Assembly (NCBI GenBank): GCA_951213105.1
Contig: OX578145.1
Location: forward strand, 114,662,239 to 114,726,238
Reading direction: 5' to 3'
Source of the DNA: Amaurobius ferox
Lineage: Eukaryota > Arthropoda > Arachnida > Araneae > Amaurobiidae
DNA: 64,000 nt
Positions 31,265-44,229 of the stretch are shown here, in pieces. Both the position numbers and the translations under genes were made by a program. The notes below the pieces were generated by a model, which saw nothing but the letters and a program-made list of their open reading frames with translations, searched no databases and had not been told where the DNA came from. How positions within the stretch are numbered: the stretch's first letter is position 1; each line of letters begins with the position of its first letter.

Positions 31265-31952
31265 CGCAGTGTTTATGCGAAATTAATGAACAAAATAACA
31301 TTTTAGCGATTTATGCTCAATAACCTTTGAAGAAGTATGTTTATTTCTTTCATAAAATAAGCGATCGAGATCTTAATTTACAATACACGCGGCCGTAAAT
31401 CTCCATTAATTTGATTGGCATTACCCTGCATTGTATTATGAATTTGCTACGATCCCGGGAATGATAAAAATCAGTGCTAAAAATGCGGAAAATTGGTGTT
31501 TTCGAGAAATTACACCATGTCTGGTTAATTGATAAATTTCCAACAAAAAACGCCGGAGAATTTCGTTAGTAATCCGGAGGCCGGAGAAGTAATGAAAAAT
31601 CCGGAGTCTCCGACCAAAATCCGGAGAGTTGGCACGTCTGCATAGGGATTTTTTTAGGAAAATCCCTTTTGTAGGGATTTTTTCTAATTATTGTAAAAAT
31701 TCGGGAGATTTAGGAATTTTTCGGGAGTTCGGGAGATTGCCTCAAAATTCGGGAGACTCCCGGAAAAATCGGGAGATTTGGCAGGTATGGACTACGGTTC
31801 ACTGACTGACACGCATTGTCTGGAAAAACAGCTGCTTCTTCCTTTTCATATCTCGCGTCACATGTGCCTCTACGCCAAGGTAAAATAATTCCACTCCCGC
31901 CAATCAGATTAGAGATATCAGCACAGTCTCCGAACTTTTTGATCCTATCTTG

Positions 31953-33489
31953 TATATCGAGCAGTATATACCCGGTATAGAGTGTAAAGGAATATAAAAA
32001 TCAAACGGTGGATGGCAGAAGTAAAGTGAAATATGAAAAATAATAAGCAAAAAAAAAAAAACAATTTTAGCTGCGATCTTTGTACCTCCTTGAAACTGAT
32101 AATTTCATAAAAATGCGAAATTAAATTTTTCATACGCTCCCTCATCAATCAAAGAAAAAAAATGTCAATTAGTAAATTTTGCAACACGCTTAATTAGAGC
32201 GAAAAGAAATTTATCCGGTACCTTCTGATAAAAAATTCGTGCTGAGATACCCATAATTGAAGTTCTTGATATACCCCATTTTGCCTGCATTTCAAATGTG
32301 AATAGCTAACTTTCTAAAAGTAAATATGGATAACACCTACAAATCTATTTAAAACTGGAAAACTGAAATTTTGTATTTTCAGGCATTATATAGGAGTTCG
32401 ATTTGATTCTTACACAGATAATGTACATTTTATAAATTAATTTCATTTATCACAAACACTTTTTTCTTTCTCTTCCCCAAATTTGCTACTATTTAATTTA
32501 GAGTAATTTATTTGTTGCTGGTCCCTTGCAATCGGACGAAAAATACACCTAATAACAATAACTGGAATATCATAGCAAATTTTTCATCAAAAGGTACCCG
32601 GTAAATCTATTTCGCCGTTATTAAGAGCAAATTTACTAATTGATATTCTTTTTTTTTTTATCGAGGGCGTAAAAAAAATTAAACTACCCATTTTTATGAA
32701 ATGTTATGCAACTATTGTAATTAAATTTTACTCCTTCTGCTGATTATTTTTCATATTTCACTTTACTTCTTACGACTAACCGTTGATTTTATATTTCATT
32801 TGGATACTCTTCATGAAACGTCCAGTATATAATGAGCGTACGTTGGTATCCTGTCAATGATGCCATTCGATTTAAAAAATGAATAAACAAATAAAATATA
32901 TAATTACATATAAAATATCCATATTCGTAACATTTTAAAAGCATAATTATGTTCTTCTAGCCTTTCTTCCGATTTTCACAACAAAATGTCCGTAAATTTT
33001 AGCGCCTCGTGTTCACCTCGAAAATTAATACGCCTTAGACGCACAGATTAACGGCATACCAAAATTCACTTGATTTGCTCAATTTATTCGAGAGGTAACA
33101 TAGCCCCAAACTCATAGGCATCATTGAAAAAATGGTTGATTAGCATTCGAGGATGCTCGAAACGGGTAAATGACTACATCAAAATCCTAGAGTCTTAATT
33201 TTTGACCTCATCACAAAACCTTTACATGACCATGTATCGTAGGGGAAGGGATTAGCCACACGCTTCGTTACATTTTCTATGTCCAGCAGTGTATGCACGT
33301 AACGAAATCTTCTCAGCTAATTCGCATTTTGTGAAATTATTGTTTTTTTGTTGAAAATAAAAAATTATTGTGTGAAAAGCTCCAGAATTTATACATCCGT
33401 AAAAAACATATTACTTCCCTATTTCCTAGCTTTGACATCACTACCTTCGACTCGTTGCACGTAAAATTCTACAATGTTTGGTGTGATAT
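31953..33489. other. Gene-free AT-rich stretch
   Basis: No convincing frame or repeat. Poly-A and poly-T runs at about 32048-32061 and 32650-32660. One mildly GC-richer patch at 33000-33300 with nothing recognised. Confidence 0.5.
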
Positions 33490-33632
33490 TCATTGATTTT
33501 TAAAGGGCGAAAGCTTCCGTGACGATGGCATACTCAAGTATTTTGAGGTACTTAATTGCTTGCTTTTACAATTCAGAAGCTGGGATATTTGCCAAGTTAA
33601 AATCTCTTCCGGTTTAATAAGTAGTATTGTTG

Positions 33633-34116
33633 CGGCGTATCCTCTCGAATCGTGGGTGTGCGCCCAGGACACAAAAATGCGTAAAAAAAATTCCTGGATA
33701 ACTAACACGTTTATTCACAAACACAGCGTAAAAAGGTATAATATATAGTAAAACAGTACTTAAATGCTACACCCATTTCACAAAACAACTGACACTATAT
33801 TCATTCTCAAAACATTGACGTATTTCATTTAACAAAATATCGGCTAACTACTATTCTCAAAACATTGATAAAAATCACAGTGCAATGTAGCTTGTATAAC
33901 GTCAACTGTAACCCCAACTGAGTGATAACTCCTTTTATAGACTCTCTACAGAAACTTCTGGAAATCTCTCATATCGCGTAGAATATTGGTTATTTCGAGG
34001 GGCTTCTCGAACTTTCGTAAAGTCACCAAATTGGCTATAAGTCAAATCTGGCAACCCGTTTCGAACTGCGGCATATTGAAACCCTATATTCATCTCGTAA
34101 GAAACGATGCCTGTAC
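33633..34116 (-). repeat. Candidate solo LTR
   Basis: On the minus strand a TG...CA-bounded segment starts TGTACAGGCATCG and ends GCCGCAACA. It carries a consensus TATAAAAGG (33931-33939) and, ~220 bp downstream, AATAAA (33710-33715), an arrangement expected for U3-R-U5 of a Gypsy-like LTR. Within, TCAATGTTTTGAGAAT is directly repeated (about 33806-33870). No matching target duplication or internal retrovirus-like gene was found. An isolated promoter-containing repeat is the alternative. Confidence 0.45.
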
Positions 34117-34346
34117 ATGTGATTTCTTCGCCTCGTCTTCGAAAGAGACGAAAATGAGAGGAGGGGGCGGGGGGTAGGAACTGTAGAGCATTTTACGCGT
34201 TTGTGGCAGTATTATTTACTTTTTCTTAATACTATCCTTTAGGTTAATGTATTGTTGACCCAAAATTTCTAACTTCAGATTTCGCTGATATACAATCGTG
34301 CATGATGGGAAGCTTCCACCACTTTTGGAATACTGTATCTGAGGTG

Positions 34347-34734
34347 CTGTTGTTGTTGAGACCCAGACCGTCCGACCTACCAGAAAGGTGTAAGGTAACT
34401 GTTTGGACGGCCGGGAAGTGCCACCCAATTTAGACCAGAACCCAGTGGGGGAGGCATCCACAGGGACCGTACCCTCCTTCCCCTACCACCAACCTCTCGG
34501 AAGGACTTACGGACCCACATGTTTAACGTGATCGTACTCCGCATGAACACAGCGGCAGTTGTGGCAGCGTGCAAATCCAGCGCGTAAACCACCGGGCTAC
34601 CGCGCCCGAAATGTGCCAACAGCATGCGGTGTTCCCAGGTGGTCACCCACCCAAATACTAACCGCACCCGATGCTGCTTGACTTCGCTGATTTAACGAAA
34701 ACCTGTGTTTTCAGCACGGTAGGGCCGTTGGCCT
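34347..34734 (-). repeat. SINE-B, 5S rRNA-headed copy 4
   Basis: Same structure as copy 3: 5S-like head at 34732-34615 (minus), tRNA-like remnant without a B box, then shared body and tail. The duplication TGT(A/G)TCTGAGGTG (34334-34346, 34735-34747) has one mismatch. The same B-box deletion in copies 3 and 4 shows they form one subfamily rather than independent fusions. Confidence 0.9.
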
Positions 34735-34969
34735 TGTGTCTGAGGTGTGAACAAACACATCTCGAAAATGACATCGATATGAATTTTATAAATCTGTCGA
34801 TTCTCTGTATTTCACTGAGGTGTGAACATAACTCGAAACTACAAATAGGCGAATAGTGTCCCAGAATTCGAAATCTTGAATATACCGTCATTAGAAGGCA
34901 TTCAAATACCTAGAGCATCGTGCCATGATTAATTGCCGATTCTAGAATAAAAACAAGAAAGATCAATAA

Positions 34970-35945
34970 TGCATAAAGCATTGATTATAAAACACTTTCC
35001 AACTGAAATGCAATCCTCTGAATGTATCGCATCTCTAAAATACGACACATTCAGCGGTGATATTATTTTAATTATCACAGAACTACAATAATTTATTTTA
35101 TTTGAAAACTTAAAAAAATCGAAAAAAATGAACTTTATTCAAATGATGTTATTGAAATATAAATCGCCTGGCTCTGTATGTAAAAGCAGTGAATACACTT
35201 CATACACTTTTATTCCAGATTCCAGGGTTAAATCATTTTGAGTGAAAAACATTAAGCAATTCTTATATAATTCATCTTACAATCACTTGTTTACATTTTG
35301 CATCCATTAAAATTAGTCTTCGTTGTAGAAATAATCGAAGTTTGATGATCATTTAAACTCAAAAATATTGTAATTGCGTTGGTGCAGAATATAGATGCAC
35401 AAAAAGTATGCAAAAATAAAGCGGTTTCAGGACGGATACGACGCAAAATATAAATTTAAAAGAACTTTAAATATCACGGTTTTTACTCTGGGAAAAAAGA
35501 TGGATGTTATATTTTATTTTAAAGTGGGTCACATGATCTCTTCCTATTATATGGGTGTAGTATTATTTTAATTTTTATTTAAAAAACTACCGAACATATT
35601 CTGCTAATAATTTTTTTATATACTTTATAGGATAATTTGAATATTTCCTAAAATGTCCGAAGCAATTTGTGAATTTTAAATTCGCTTAAAAAATGTTTGA
35701 AAAATTAGGCCCCATAGGGTTCAATGTATTTCATTTTTTCAACCCTGGTCAATCCAAAACTAATTGTATGATATTATTCATTTGCATTCCCGTATGTCCC
35801 ACAGACCGTCTCAACAACATACTAAAATTTCGTTTTGATAAAGTCATTTTTACGGCACTTATCATGCGAACGGACGGACAGACAGACAGAATGACCAAAG
35901 TCATAAATACTTTTCAACTATGTTATCGTTAAAAAGTTAAGATAC
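34970..35945 (+). repeat. Dispersed repeat R1, copy B
   Basis: Colinear with copy A but lacking the hAT MITE: AATGCATAAAGCATTGATTA corresponds to the region split in copy A. The 3' part has GGACGGACAGACAGACAGAA followed by CCAAAGTCATAAATAC. Confidence 0.75.
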
Positions 35946-36650
35946 TTTATAAGAAGAAATTAAGATACCTAGAAGGAAGTTTGCTTCCCCCAAGTGAAAA
36001 CACTTTCGACTACTGGAAAAGTAACAGTTTGTATCCTCACTTGAAGGAGTTATATCTGAAGTATTTAATCATGACGCCGCCGCTAAGAACAGTTTTTTAA
36101 AAAACGACTTTTCAGTACCTCGGGTTTAATTCGCCCCAGAAAAAAAAGCATACCATACTTGAACGTGTTCGAATGTATATTTTCGTAAGTTTATTCTTTT
36201 GCTACTGTGGGTAAACTCATCAATGATGTAAATTGCGAAAGTATCTTAATATTTATCTAGTAGATGTTTTCATTTTAATTAAAACAAATTGTAGAATATT
36301 TTGTTAAAATAAGGGTAAATTATAATAAAAAAAACATTTATTTTTATTTATATAAAAGGCAGTAGTTATTAAATGCCATTAATATTAATTAAAACTATTA
36401 AAAGTGTGTTCACACTGAGTGGCGGTAACGTTTGAAAAATATGAGTAGCAAGATAGGGTTAAAGAAAAATCTGCAGTAGCGGAGAAAAATATACAATTAT
36501 TCAATTATCATAATTAAAAGTACCTAAAATGAAAAAAATTACTGCAATATAATTAAAATTTAAACTAACAAGTTTTATTTCTAAATTTTTGTGATTTTAT
36601 AACATGTTTTACTTTATTAATTTATTTACTAATAAAGAATAATCAATATA
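35946..36650. other. Gene-free AT-rich stretch
   Basis: No frame or structure recognised. Confidence 0.5.
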
Positions 36651-36689
36651 TATATATATTGCCAAGTGTCCGTTTGTCCGAGTTTTGTA

Positions 36690-39290
36690 TGCCACTTTCC
36701 GAGTTTTATGTCCACTTTCCGATTAGATAGAGATTTGAAATTTGGTATACTAGTCAATCGTTCGATAAAACCCCCTAGAATAATCGATTGTTTCGAAAAT
36801 GTTCTGTAAAGGGGATGCTGCGCACCAAAACCTTCGAAAACTGAAATGTTGGAAAAGCATACTTTGCGATGAGATAGCGACATAAAATTTGGTGTATGGA
36901 TAAATTGTTCGAAAGGGAGAAAGTGTGCAATTTCAGATTTCCAATATTTGCTACTTTAGAGGGTGCCGCACACTAAAATATTCGATTGGCCGAAAAAATG
37001 GGAAACGCCTCCTTTAAAATTTGATAAGAGGCTTGAAATTTAGTAATATGGGCTAATCATTCGATAAAAAATATCAAGACGAATACAGTTTTTCATAAAT
37101 GTTCATTTAACGGGGGGTGCTCCACAGAAAAACAGTCGAAAAGTCAAATGATAAAAAAAAAAAATGCTTCGGAATAAAATAGACTTCAAATTTGATGTAC
37201 ATATTGATAGTTAAAAAAAAATGCAATTTCAGTTTTCCAATATTTTCTAATTTTGGGGATGTCGCATACCAAAATGTTCGTTTTCCGAATAAATGCGAAA
37301 CGCTTCCTTTAAAATATGATAAAGGATTGATATTTGGTATATGGGCCAATCATCTGATGAAAAACCCAAGAAGAATAGATTTCAAAAATGTGCATTTAAG
37401 GGGGAGGGTACTCCACACAAAAACGTTCGGAAAATGAAATGACAGGAAAAGTATGACATGATTCACGATGTGATAGAGACTTCACATTTTATGCAAGTGT
37501 AGATAGTTGGAAAGGAAGAAAGAGTGCAATTTCAGTTTTCCAATATTTTCTAATTTAGGGGGTGCCGCACACTAAAATGTTCGATTTTCTGCATAAATGA
37601 GAAACTCCTCCTTTAAAATTCGATATAGAGGCTTGATATTTGGTATATGGGCAAATCATCTGACAAAAAAAAAAAAAACGTCGAATAATAGAGATTTTCA
37701 AAAAATGTTTATTTAAGGAGGTGCTTCACGGAAAAACGTTCGAAAGGAGAAATGATAAAATATAGCATGCTTCGAGATGATAGAGACTTCGAATTCGGTG
37801 TACGAGTATATAGTTCTAAAAAAAGAAAGTGTACAATTGGAGGTTTTCAATATTTGCAACTTTAGGGGTTAGGCACACCAACAAGCGCGATTTGCTGAAT
37901 AAATGAGAAACGCCTCCTTTAAAATGTGATAGAGGTTTGAAATTTTGTACATGGTTTGATAAAGAAGCCAATGTAGAATAGAGTTGAAATGATAGAAAAA
38001 CGTACTTCGCGATGAGATAGAGACTTCACATTTGATGTAATGGTAAATAGATCGAAAAGAAGATAGAAAGTGTACAATTTAAGTTTTCCGTAATTTGACA
38101 TTGTAAGGATGCTACCTGCTAAAATGTTTGATTTGCCAAATAAATGAAGAACGCCTTTTTTAAGTGAGAATCTTGCAATTTGGTACAGGGTTCAATCGTT
38201 CAATAAAACTCTCTGGAAAAATCGAATTTTTCAAAAATGCTCTACACAGGAGGTACTCCACATCAAAACGTTCGAAATGTGAAACAATAGAAAAGCAAAT
38301 TTAGTGATGAAAGAGCGACTTCAAATTTGATGTATGGATAGTACTTGATACTATCTGTACTTTGATGTACTAGATAGTTTGAAAGCAAGAAAGTGAAATT
38401 TTAGCTTTCAATATTTGCTACCTTATTAGGGTTTGCCACTCACCAAATTTTCGATTTGCGAATAAATGATAAACGTCTTCTTTTAAGTACGATAGAAACC
38501 TGAACTTTTTTACACAGATCAATAAAATCATTGGAAAAATTCGAATTTTTCACAAATGTTTAGTACGGGGGGGGGGGGGGGCGTGCTCCATATCAAAACA
38601 TTCAAAAGGTGAAATGATAGAAAAATATACTTCACGATCAGATATAGATTATAAATTGTGTGTGAGGATAGATTGTTCGAAAGAAAGAAAGTGTACAATT
38701 TCAGTTTTCCAGTATTTACTTCTTTAGGGATGCCGCACACCAAAATAATCTATTTGAGGAATAAATGAGAAACGTTTTATTTTAAATGAGACATAGACTT
38801 GAAATTTGATAAAGGGGTCAATCGTAAGATTTAAGAAAAACCGAGTTCTCTAAAAATGTTCTGTAGAGTTAGGCGCTATACATACCAAAACGTTCGAAAG
38901 GTGAAATGAGAGATAAAAATTTGTAATTTGATTCACGGGTCAATCAATTGATAAAATCTCAGGAAAAAACCGCATTTTACAAAAACGTTCATTTAATCAC
39001 ACCAAAACGTTAGAAATCTGAAATGATAGTAAAACGGACTTTGCAATGAGATAGAGAGTTCAAAATTGTTGCAAGGATGATAGATCGTTAGATAGAAATA
39101 AAGTGTATGATGGCCGCACACTTAAATTGTGTAATTGGCTGAATAAATGAAAAATGCCCAGTCTAAAGTGAGAAAGATATTTTAAATTTGGTGAACCGGT
39201 GAACAGTTTGAAACGGACCACTAAAAAATCGAATTATAAAAAAAAATTCCTTTATTCGGAGGTTGCGGATTGATTGCTCTGAGATAGTTG
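36690..39290 (+). repeat. Satellite of alternating ~150-bp monomers (dimeric higher-order repeat)
   Basis: About 18 monomers over 2.6 kb, spaced ~143-153 bp. The two alternating types share a common layout. Type 1 has GGTGCTCCACA...AACGTTCGAAA, a GATGAGATAGAGACTTC block and ATTTGATGTA. Type 2 has GGTGCCGCACAC(C/T)AAAAT, GAAACGCCTCCTTTAAAAT and TTGAAATTTGGTATATGGG. The dimer period is ~300 bp. Divergence rises towards the right end, and one unit near 37960 is shortened. No coding capacity. Confidence 0.85.
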
Positions 39291-39454
39291 ATTTTCAACG
39301 GGTATTCGACAAGTATTTAATAAATGTATAAATATGATAATTTGAAATAACTATTTGAGGCATTTAAATTTGAGAAAAATGTTATTCACCTATCTCTACT
39401 TAAAACGAATGCACATATCTTAAAATTTTATATTCATATATGTAAAAGACTAAC

Positions 39455-39920
39455 AAATATAGACTTTTTTTGTAATTTACATTATCAGAACCCAAGCTGG
39501 TTGAAATGAAAATTTTTTATAATACATATGTTTTATAATACTCCATGGAGGAAAAAAAAACCCAAATCAAGACTTTTTTTCTTGTAATTTACATTATCAG
39601 AACCCAAAACTGGTTGAAATGCAAATTTTTTTTATAATATTATTCTTCATGGGGGAAAAAAATTAAATCACAACTTTTTTGTAATTTACATTATTAAAAC
39701 CCAAGCTGGTAGAAATGCAACATTTGTATATTATTCTCCATTATTATAATATAAATCTTTACTATTATTATAATATCCATTATTATAATATTTTCCACGG
39801 ACAAAAAAAAAATCAAATCCTGACTTTTTTTATAATGTACATTATCAAATCTCAAGCTGGTCGAAATGCAAAATTTTTATAATCTTATTCTAAATGGAGA
39901 AAACAAAATATCAAATCACG
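39455..39920 (+). repeat. ~115-bp tandem repeat, four to five copies
   Basis: Marker GTAATTTACATTATCAGAAC followed by CCAAGCTGGTTGAAATG recurs near 39472, 39585, 39681 and 39830, with length variation from ATTATAATA expansions. A poly-T run follows at about 39921-39952. Confidence 0.8.
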
Positions 39921-40544
39921 ACGGTTTTTTTTTCTTTTTTTTTTTTTTTTTTGTACGTTCATGTAACAAACAGTATACCTTTGCGCCAAATTTGAATTCA
40001 TTAGGTTCAGTGGTTTTAAAGAAAACCGTGTAATATAAATTCACCGACAGACCGATAAACCAATAGATGTACGCAATGTTTCTAAAGGGTATTTTTCCGT
40101 GATCAAGCGTCTAGATTTTTAATTTGGCCGATAAGTAATTTTCACGGGAAACAAATAAGTTTCTTCCAGTGACTGGAGTAATAACTAAAACTGAAAGGAA
40201 ATAAGAATATTAATGCTTCCAACTTTTTAAAATGCTCTTTCTTTTCGCTCGTGCAAACTGGATGTGAACAAAATGAATAAAGTATTCCATATTTTATTTA
40301 AAAGCTCGTGGGAAATAGAGCATTCATTGTCCAAAGATAAAGAGTCAGTAAAATCAAGATTTCTTTCAAAAATATTTTGCAGAAAAGAAAATTTGAATCT
40401 TCTAGCACTAAGCAACATGATCTGATGAATAAAATTCATATAGTGACGGTCATGGGTGTTCATGGGAGATGGCAAAGTGGTCACAAAGGCGGGCATCAAG
40501 CTAGTCGATGCTACACATCTGGAAAACGTTCAATGGGCGCCCTT

Positions 40545-40600
40545 GGTCTTCGAACCAGACCGTCCGACCTACCCGGAAGCGTAAGGTATCTGTGTTTCAG
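40545..40600 (-). repeat. SINE-B tail fragment
   Basis: CAGACCGTCCGACCTACC followed by GGAAGCGTAAGGTA is the 3' portion of SINE-B (minus), truncated on both sides. It lies in a GC-richer patch at 40440-40620 without other recognisable content. Confidence 0.7.
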
Positions 40601-40690
40601 GCGCCCTGGTTGAGGTTAAATTCCCTTATAAAAAAACCTTTCAGGACAGTACAACTTATACAAAATAATTCCAGCGTCAATCTATATTCA

Positions 40691-41480
40691 TACATAGAAT
40701 AATGTATAGGGAAAGTATTGTGAGGGGTCGAAACTTCGAATTCGCGTTTTCGACGGAAGTGCACATTTCAAGCATCCCTGAACTCGAATTGAACGTTTTT
40801 GAGGTGATGTTTGCGTGCGTCCATAAGTCAATGGAGACGATATCTGACGAACGAATTGAGAGTTTCGAACAACATTTAGTACAACATTTACAATTAGTGA
40901 ATACTGGAAGCTTCTTGATTTGAAACGAAATCGAATTCTCGGAAGATCCCCAAATTTTCCAATGAAATGTTAAAAAAATGAAAAAAAAAATCAGAGCCTT
41001 CAACAATGTTCGGTAAATGATCATGATCATTTGTTATGTAACTTTTCATTAGAAAACGATTGACACAAACTTTAGAACGCTAACATGAACCGTACGCAAG
41101 ATATTGCGCTTTTCCAAATAAATTTATGAAAAAAAAATCACATAAAATTAAATAAAGTATTAACTATGGTGGAATATATTCACTTTTCATATTAAATATT
41201 ACGTGATAAATTGGATGGATCTAGTTTAGATCTAGTTTGTTTTATTCACGAGAGAAGATACTTTGTGAGTTGTGTTATAGTTTTGTATTTTGATGCTTAA
41301 CAAGTCGCTAATGCTCTTCTCTCCACTTGCCTATAACGATTGGCGATAAATTTGCGATTCACTTTGCAAAAGATCGCCAACTTGGCGATGATTCGCCCCC
41401 AGATTGACGAAAGTATCATTAAAATTGCAAAAATGACGCTAAATTGATGAATTAATTATTAAAATATTTTGATATATGGA
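40691..41480 (+). repeat. Dispersed repeat R3, copy 1
   Basis: Starts near GAATAATGTATAGGGAAAGT and shares, with copies at 41965 and 44232, TCGAA(A/T)TTCGAATTCG, TTTCAAGCATCCCTGA, TTAGAAAACGATTGAC and a closing block with repeated CGCCAA/GGCGA motifs (41330-41400). Non-coding. Confidence 0.75.
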
Positions 41481-41964
41481 CCATATTGCTTATTGCGAAT
41501 GCTTTCAATATCGATAACTGTCAATTTTGAATAATTCGAGTTTTAGCCATGTGAATTCTATCTTGTTATAATATAGAAAAGAATGTGAGAATATTGGTGG
41601 GAGGAGTTATAATATGAGAATAACTATTTAATCGGACCAATTCTGATTGGTTTCACCATTTTATGAAAATTTGCTGGAAGTCCTATCTTTTAACATTCGG
41701 CGAGGGTTTCGAACGTCTTTTTCGCTTTCATGCGTTTTTCAAGTTTGCAATGCTTATATCCTAAAACTAAAAGCGATGGCTATAAACAATAAACAAGAAT
41801 TTGGAACTCTTCAAAAGCGCTGTAAGTGTATATAATCAAATTCGGGATCAAATTCTTTTTTTTTTTTCGATATTACAAAAGTTGAATTTTATTTTACAAA
41901 ATGTTATTTACGCAAAACTTTTTCAGCTCCATCGGACTGGAGCCACTACCGATTTTTACTTTCC

Positions 41965-42895
41965 TTATATACATAATGTATAAGGAAAGTATTGTGACGG
42001 GGTCGAAAATTCGAATTCGAGTTTTCGACGGGAGAGCACGTTTCAAGCATCCCTGATCACGAATCAAACATTTTTGAAGTGATGTCTGTGTGTGTGTATG
42101 TGTGTGTGTGAAAGTATGTGTGTGTGTCAGTGGGTCTGTGGAGACGATAACTGACGAACGAATGGACCGATTCGAACCAAATTTGGTACAAAAATCACAA
42201 TCTGTAAACACTGGAAGCCTATTGTTTTTATACGTAATCGAATGTTCAGAACCCCCCTAAATTTTCGAATGAAATTTTGAAAAAATCGTCAAAAAATCAA
42301 AACCAATAATAAATTTACGTAAATAGACATTTCTTATGTAATGTTTCATTAGAAAACGATTGACATAAATTTTAGAACGCTAACACGAACCGTTCTCGAG
42401 ATATTGCACATTTTTCAAAAAAATTATCAAAAAGTCATATAAAATAGAAAAAAAAAATTTCCTATTGAGAAACATGTTCACTTTTCATATATAATATCAT
42501 GCGATAAATTGGGTGACATCATTCTCGCGGGTCTAGCTCGTTCCATTCATGAAAAAAGATACTTTGAGTAATACTTTTGCATTTGAACGCCAATTTATCT
42601 GCTGTAAGAATAACTTATTTCTTCGTCCATAACGCTTGGCGAGATTTTGGCGACGAATTTGGCGGAATGTCGCCAACTTGGCGACTTTTTTGAAATGTTG
42701 CCAAATTAATGAAAATCTCGCCAAATGGATAAAAATGATGCTAAATCAATGAAAATGACGACTAATTGTCGAAAATTCAATATCTTGGAAAGGATATTAG
42801 TATCTACTAGAAGAAAAACCTATTTATTTTACTGTAAAAGTAGTAAATTCATTTCATTATATAAGGAAAGTCATGTGTTGCCCACATCAGATTTT
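41965..42895 (+). repeat. Dispersed repeat R3, copy 2
   Basis: Begins ACATAATGTATAAGGAAAGT and ends near GGAAAGTCATGTGTTGCCCA (about 42854-42880). A (TG)n tract lies at 42081-42130. The CGCCAACTTGGCG block (42670-42682) is palindromic. Confidence 0.75.
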
Positions 42896-43373
42896 TTTCT
42901 ATATAACTGGGATGCCATTTGATACCTTTCATTCGCTGATAAAATAGTTTTATTTTTAAATTATTAATTCAGAAATATATCGCCACGATCTTCCATCAAG
43001 CACACCAAACCAGTTGTTAAGATGGTAATGTTTAAAGCTCTAGCTAAAAAACCATAATTTGACAATGTCAATTTTCCCGCGCTTTTCTGTTTCAAAATCA
43101 CATCTTTAGACCTCAAGACAGGTGTAAAAATAGAAGTAAAAGATATATGATGTGTATGGGTGCAAATGAATCGTGATTGAGAGGGTGTGATTGATCAAAT
43201 TCATTCAACTTTTACAGTCTATCATTCATTCAGTAGCGAGGGTGGGGAGGAGTTGTTTTCTTCTTGCAGGGCGCAGTGGCTGTTCCCTGTTCTGAACTAT
43301 TGTCACGTCCTTGTATTTTATGAATTATCACTCTAAGAGTCGTTGTTCAAAGAAATCAGTTTGAGAGGGAGGA

Positions 43374-43397
43374 GGGGGGGGGGGGGGGGGGGGGGGG
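43374..43397 (+). repeat. G24 homopolymer
   Basis: A run of 24 G, immediately preceded by GGGAGGA, in an otherwise gene-free stretch (42896-44225). It could form a G-quadruplex. Run length may be unreliable in the assembly. Confidence 0.9.
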
Positions 43398-44229
43398 CGA
43401 GGCATAACATCCAATTCTACAACAAAAATGGGCGAAAGGATAATTACTTTCCCTACATCAGGGTTCGTTGATTTAAATCAAAACGAGGAAAAAACCTCTG
43501 CCTTATAAAATTATTAGTTTATTCTAATTGATTTAGAGAAATATGTATTCACAGAATAAAATATATTACTTAATTAAAAAAACTGTTTATTATTTTAAAT
43601 TAACTAAACTTTATATACATCTAAAGTATATTGCAATTTTTAGAACTTTTTTACAAGGCTTAGAAGAAATCCAGTTCTCTTGTTCAAATTTTTTCAAAAC
43701 TTGAAAATTTAACATTAATCTAAGTTCGTTTATTTTTTAATCAGCCTTTACGAAGTTAGGCTGATTAAGTTATTAGTTATTAAATTCTTCACAAAGTACT
43801 TTGATGCAAATAAAAAACAAAACTTTAAAAGCCATGTAATTTTGAAAAGGACCCATGACAAATGCATTTTGAATAATAACTATAATTTTCAAAATTACAA
43901 ATTTTGTTTCTGATTATATAAATATAATGTATAAATAATATGAACTATTGAATGAATATTTTAAATGCAAATTTTTATATGGTTTAATAAGTGAAAAAAC
44001 CTTTTCTTCATTTCCAAAATTCTCAATCACTTTATTTATGAAATGAAGTATTCATGAAATTATGTTATAAGTTAAAAAAAAAATCCGATCAATCAAAAAT
44101 CCAGATTTGGAAAATCTGATTTAAATTAAAAATTTAGATTTGAAAAATCCGATTTAAATAAATAAAAAAAAATCCGATTCATTATATATATATATTTTTA
44201 AATAAAAAAAAATTACGAACCCTACCTCA

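Larger units (their letters stand above)
29739..31789. mobile_element. ~2-kb non-coding element with CATA(G/C)CTGCCAA ends
   Basis: The left end CATAGCTGCCAACCTTGG matches the inverse of the right end TTTGGCAGGTATG. A 6-bp GACTAC duplication flanks it (29733-29738, 31790-31795). Near the right end are dense CGGGAG/CTCCCG repeats (31700-31780) and a GGAG-rich block with GGAGAGTTGGCACG (31625-31640) resembling another such end. It contains a ~173-bp tandem repeat and a 5S-headed SINE-B. No frame. Superfamily unknown. Confidence 0.65.
29461..31952. mobile_element. Palindromic mariner MITE interrupted by a ~2-kb insertion
   Basis: The ends read CAAG(G)TAAGATCAAAAAGTTC (left) and GAACTTTTTGATCCTATCTTG (right, split across 31934-31952). 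Long inverted arms follow, including CACATGTGACGCGAGATGTG and GACAATGCGTGTCAGTGAAC. The middle has the reverse of a mariner transposase start (ETLHLLQQ; minus frame near 29600-29670). A homologous uninterrupted copy at 52116-52574 shows what was inserted into: a foreign block at 29739-31789 flanked by GACTAC. Confidence 0.8.

Noticed and set aside
36629..38743. Several 70-85 codon frames in the satellite
   Set aside because: They fall at random positions within diverged tandem repeats, and the frame is not conserved between units.
43374..43397. G24 run as a regulatory G-quadruplex
   Set aside because: Homopolymers of this kind recur as simple-sequence noise in the window, and there is no gene feature next to it.
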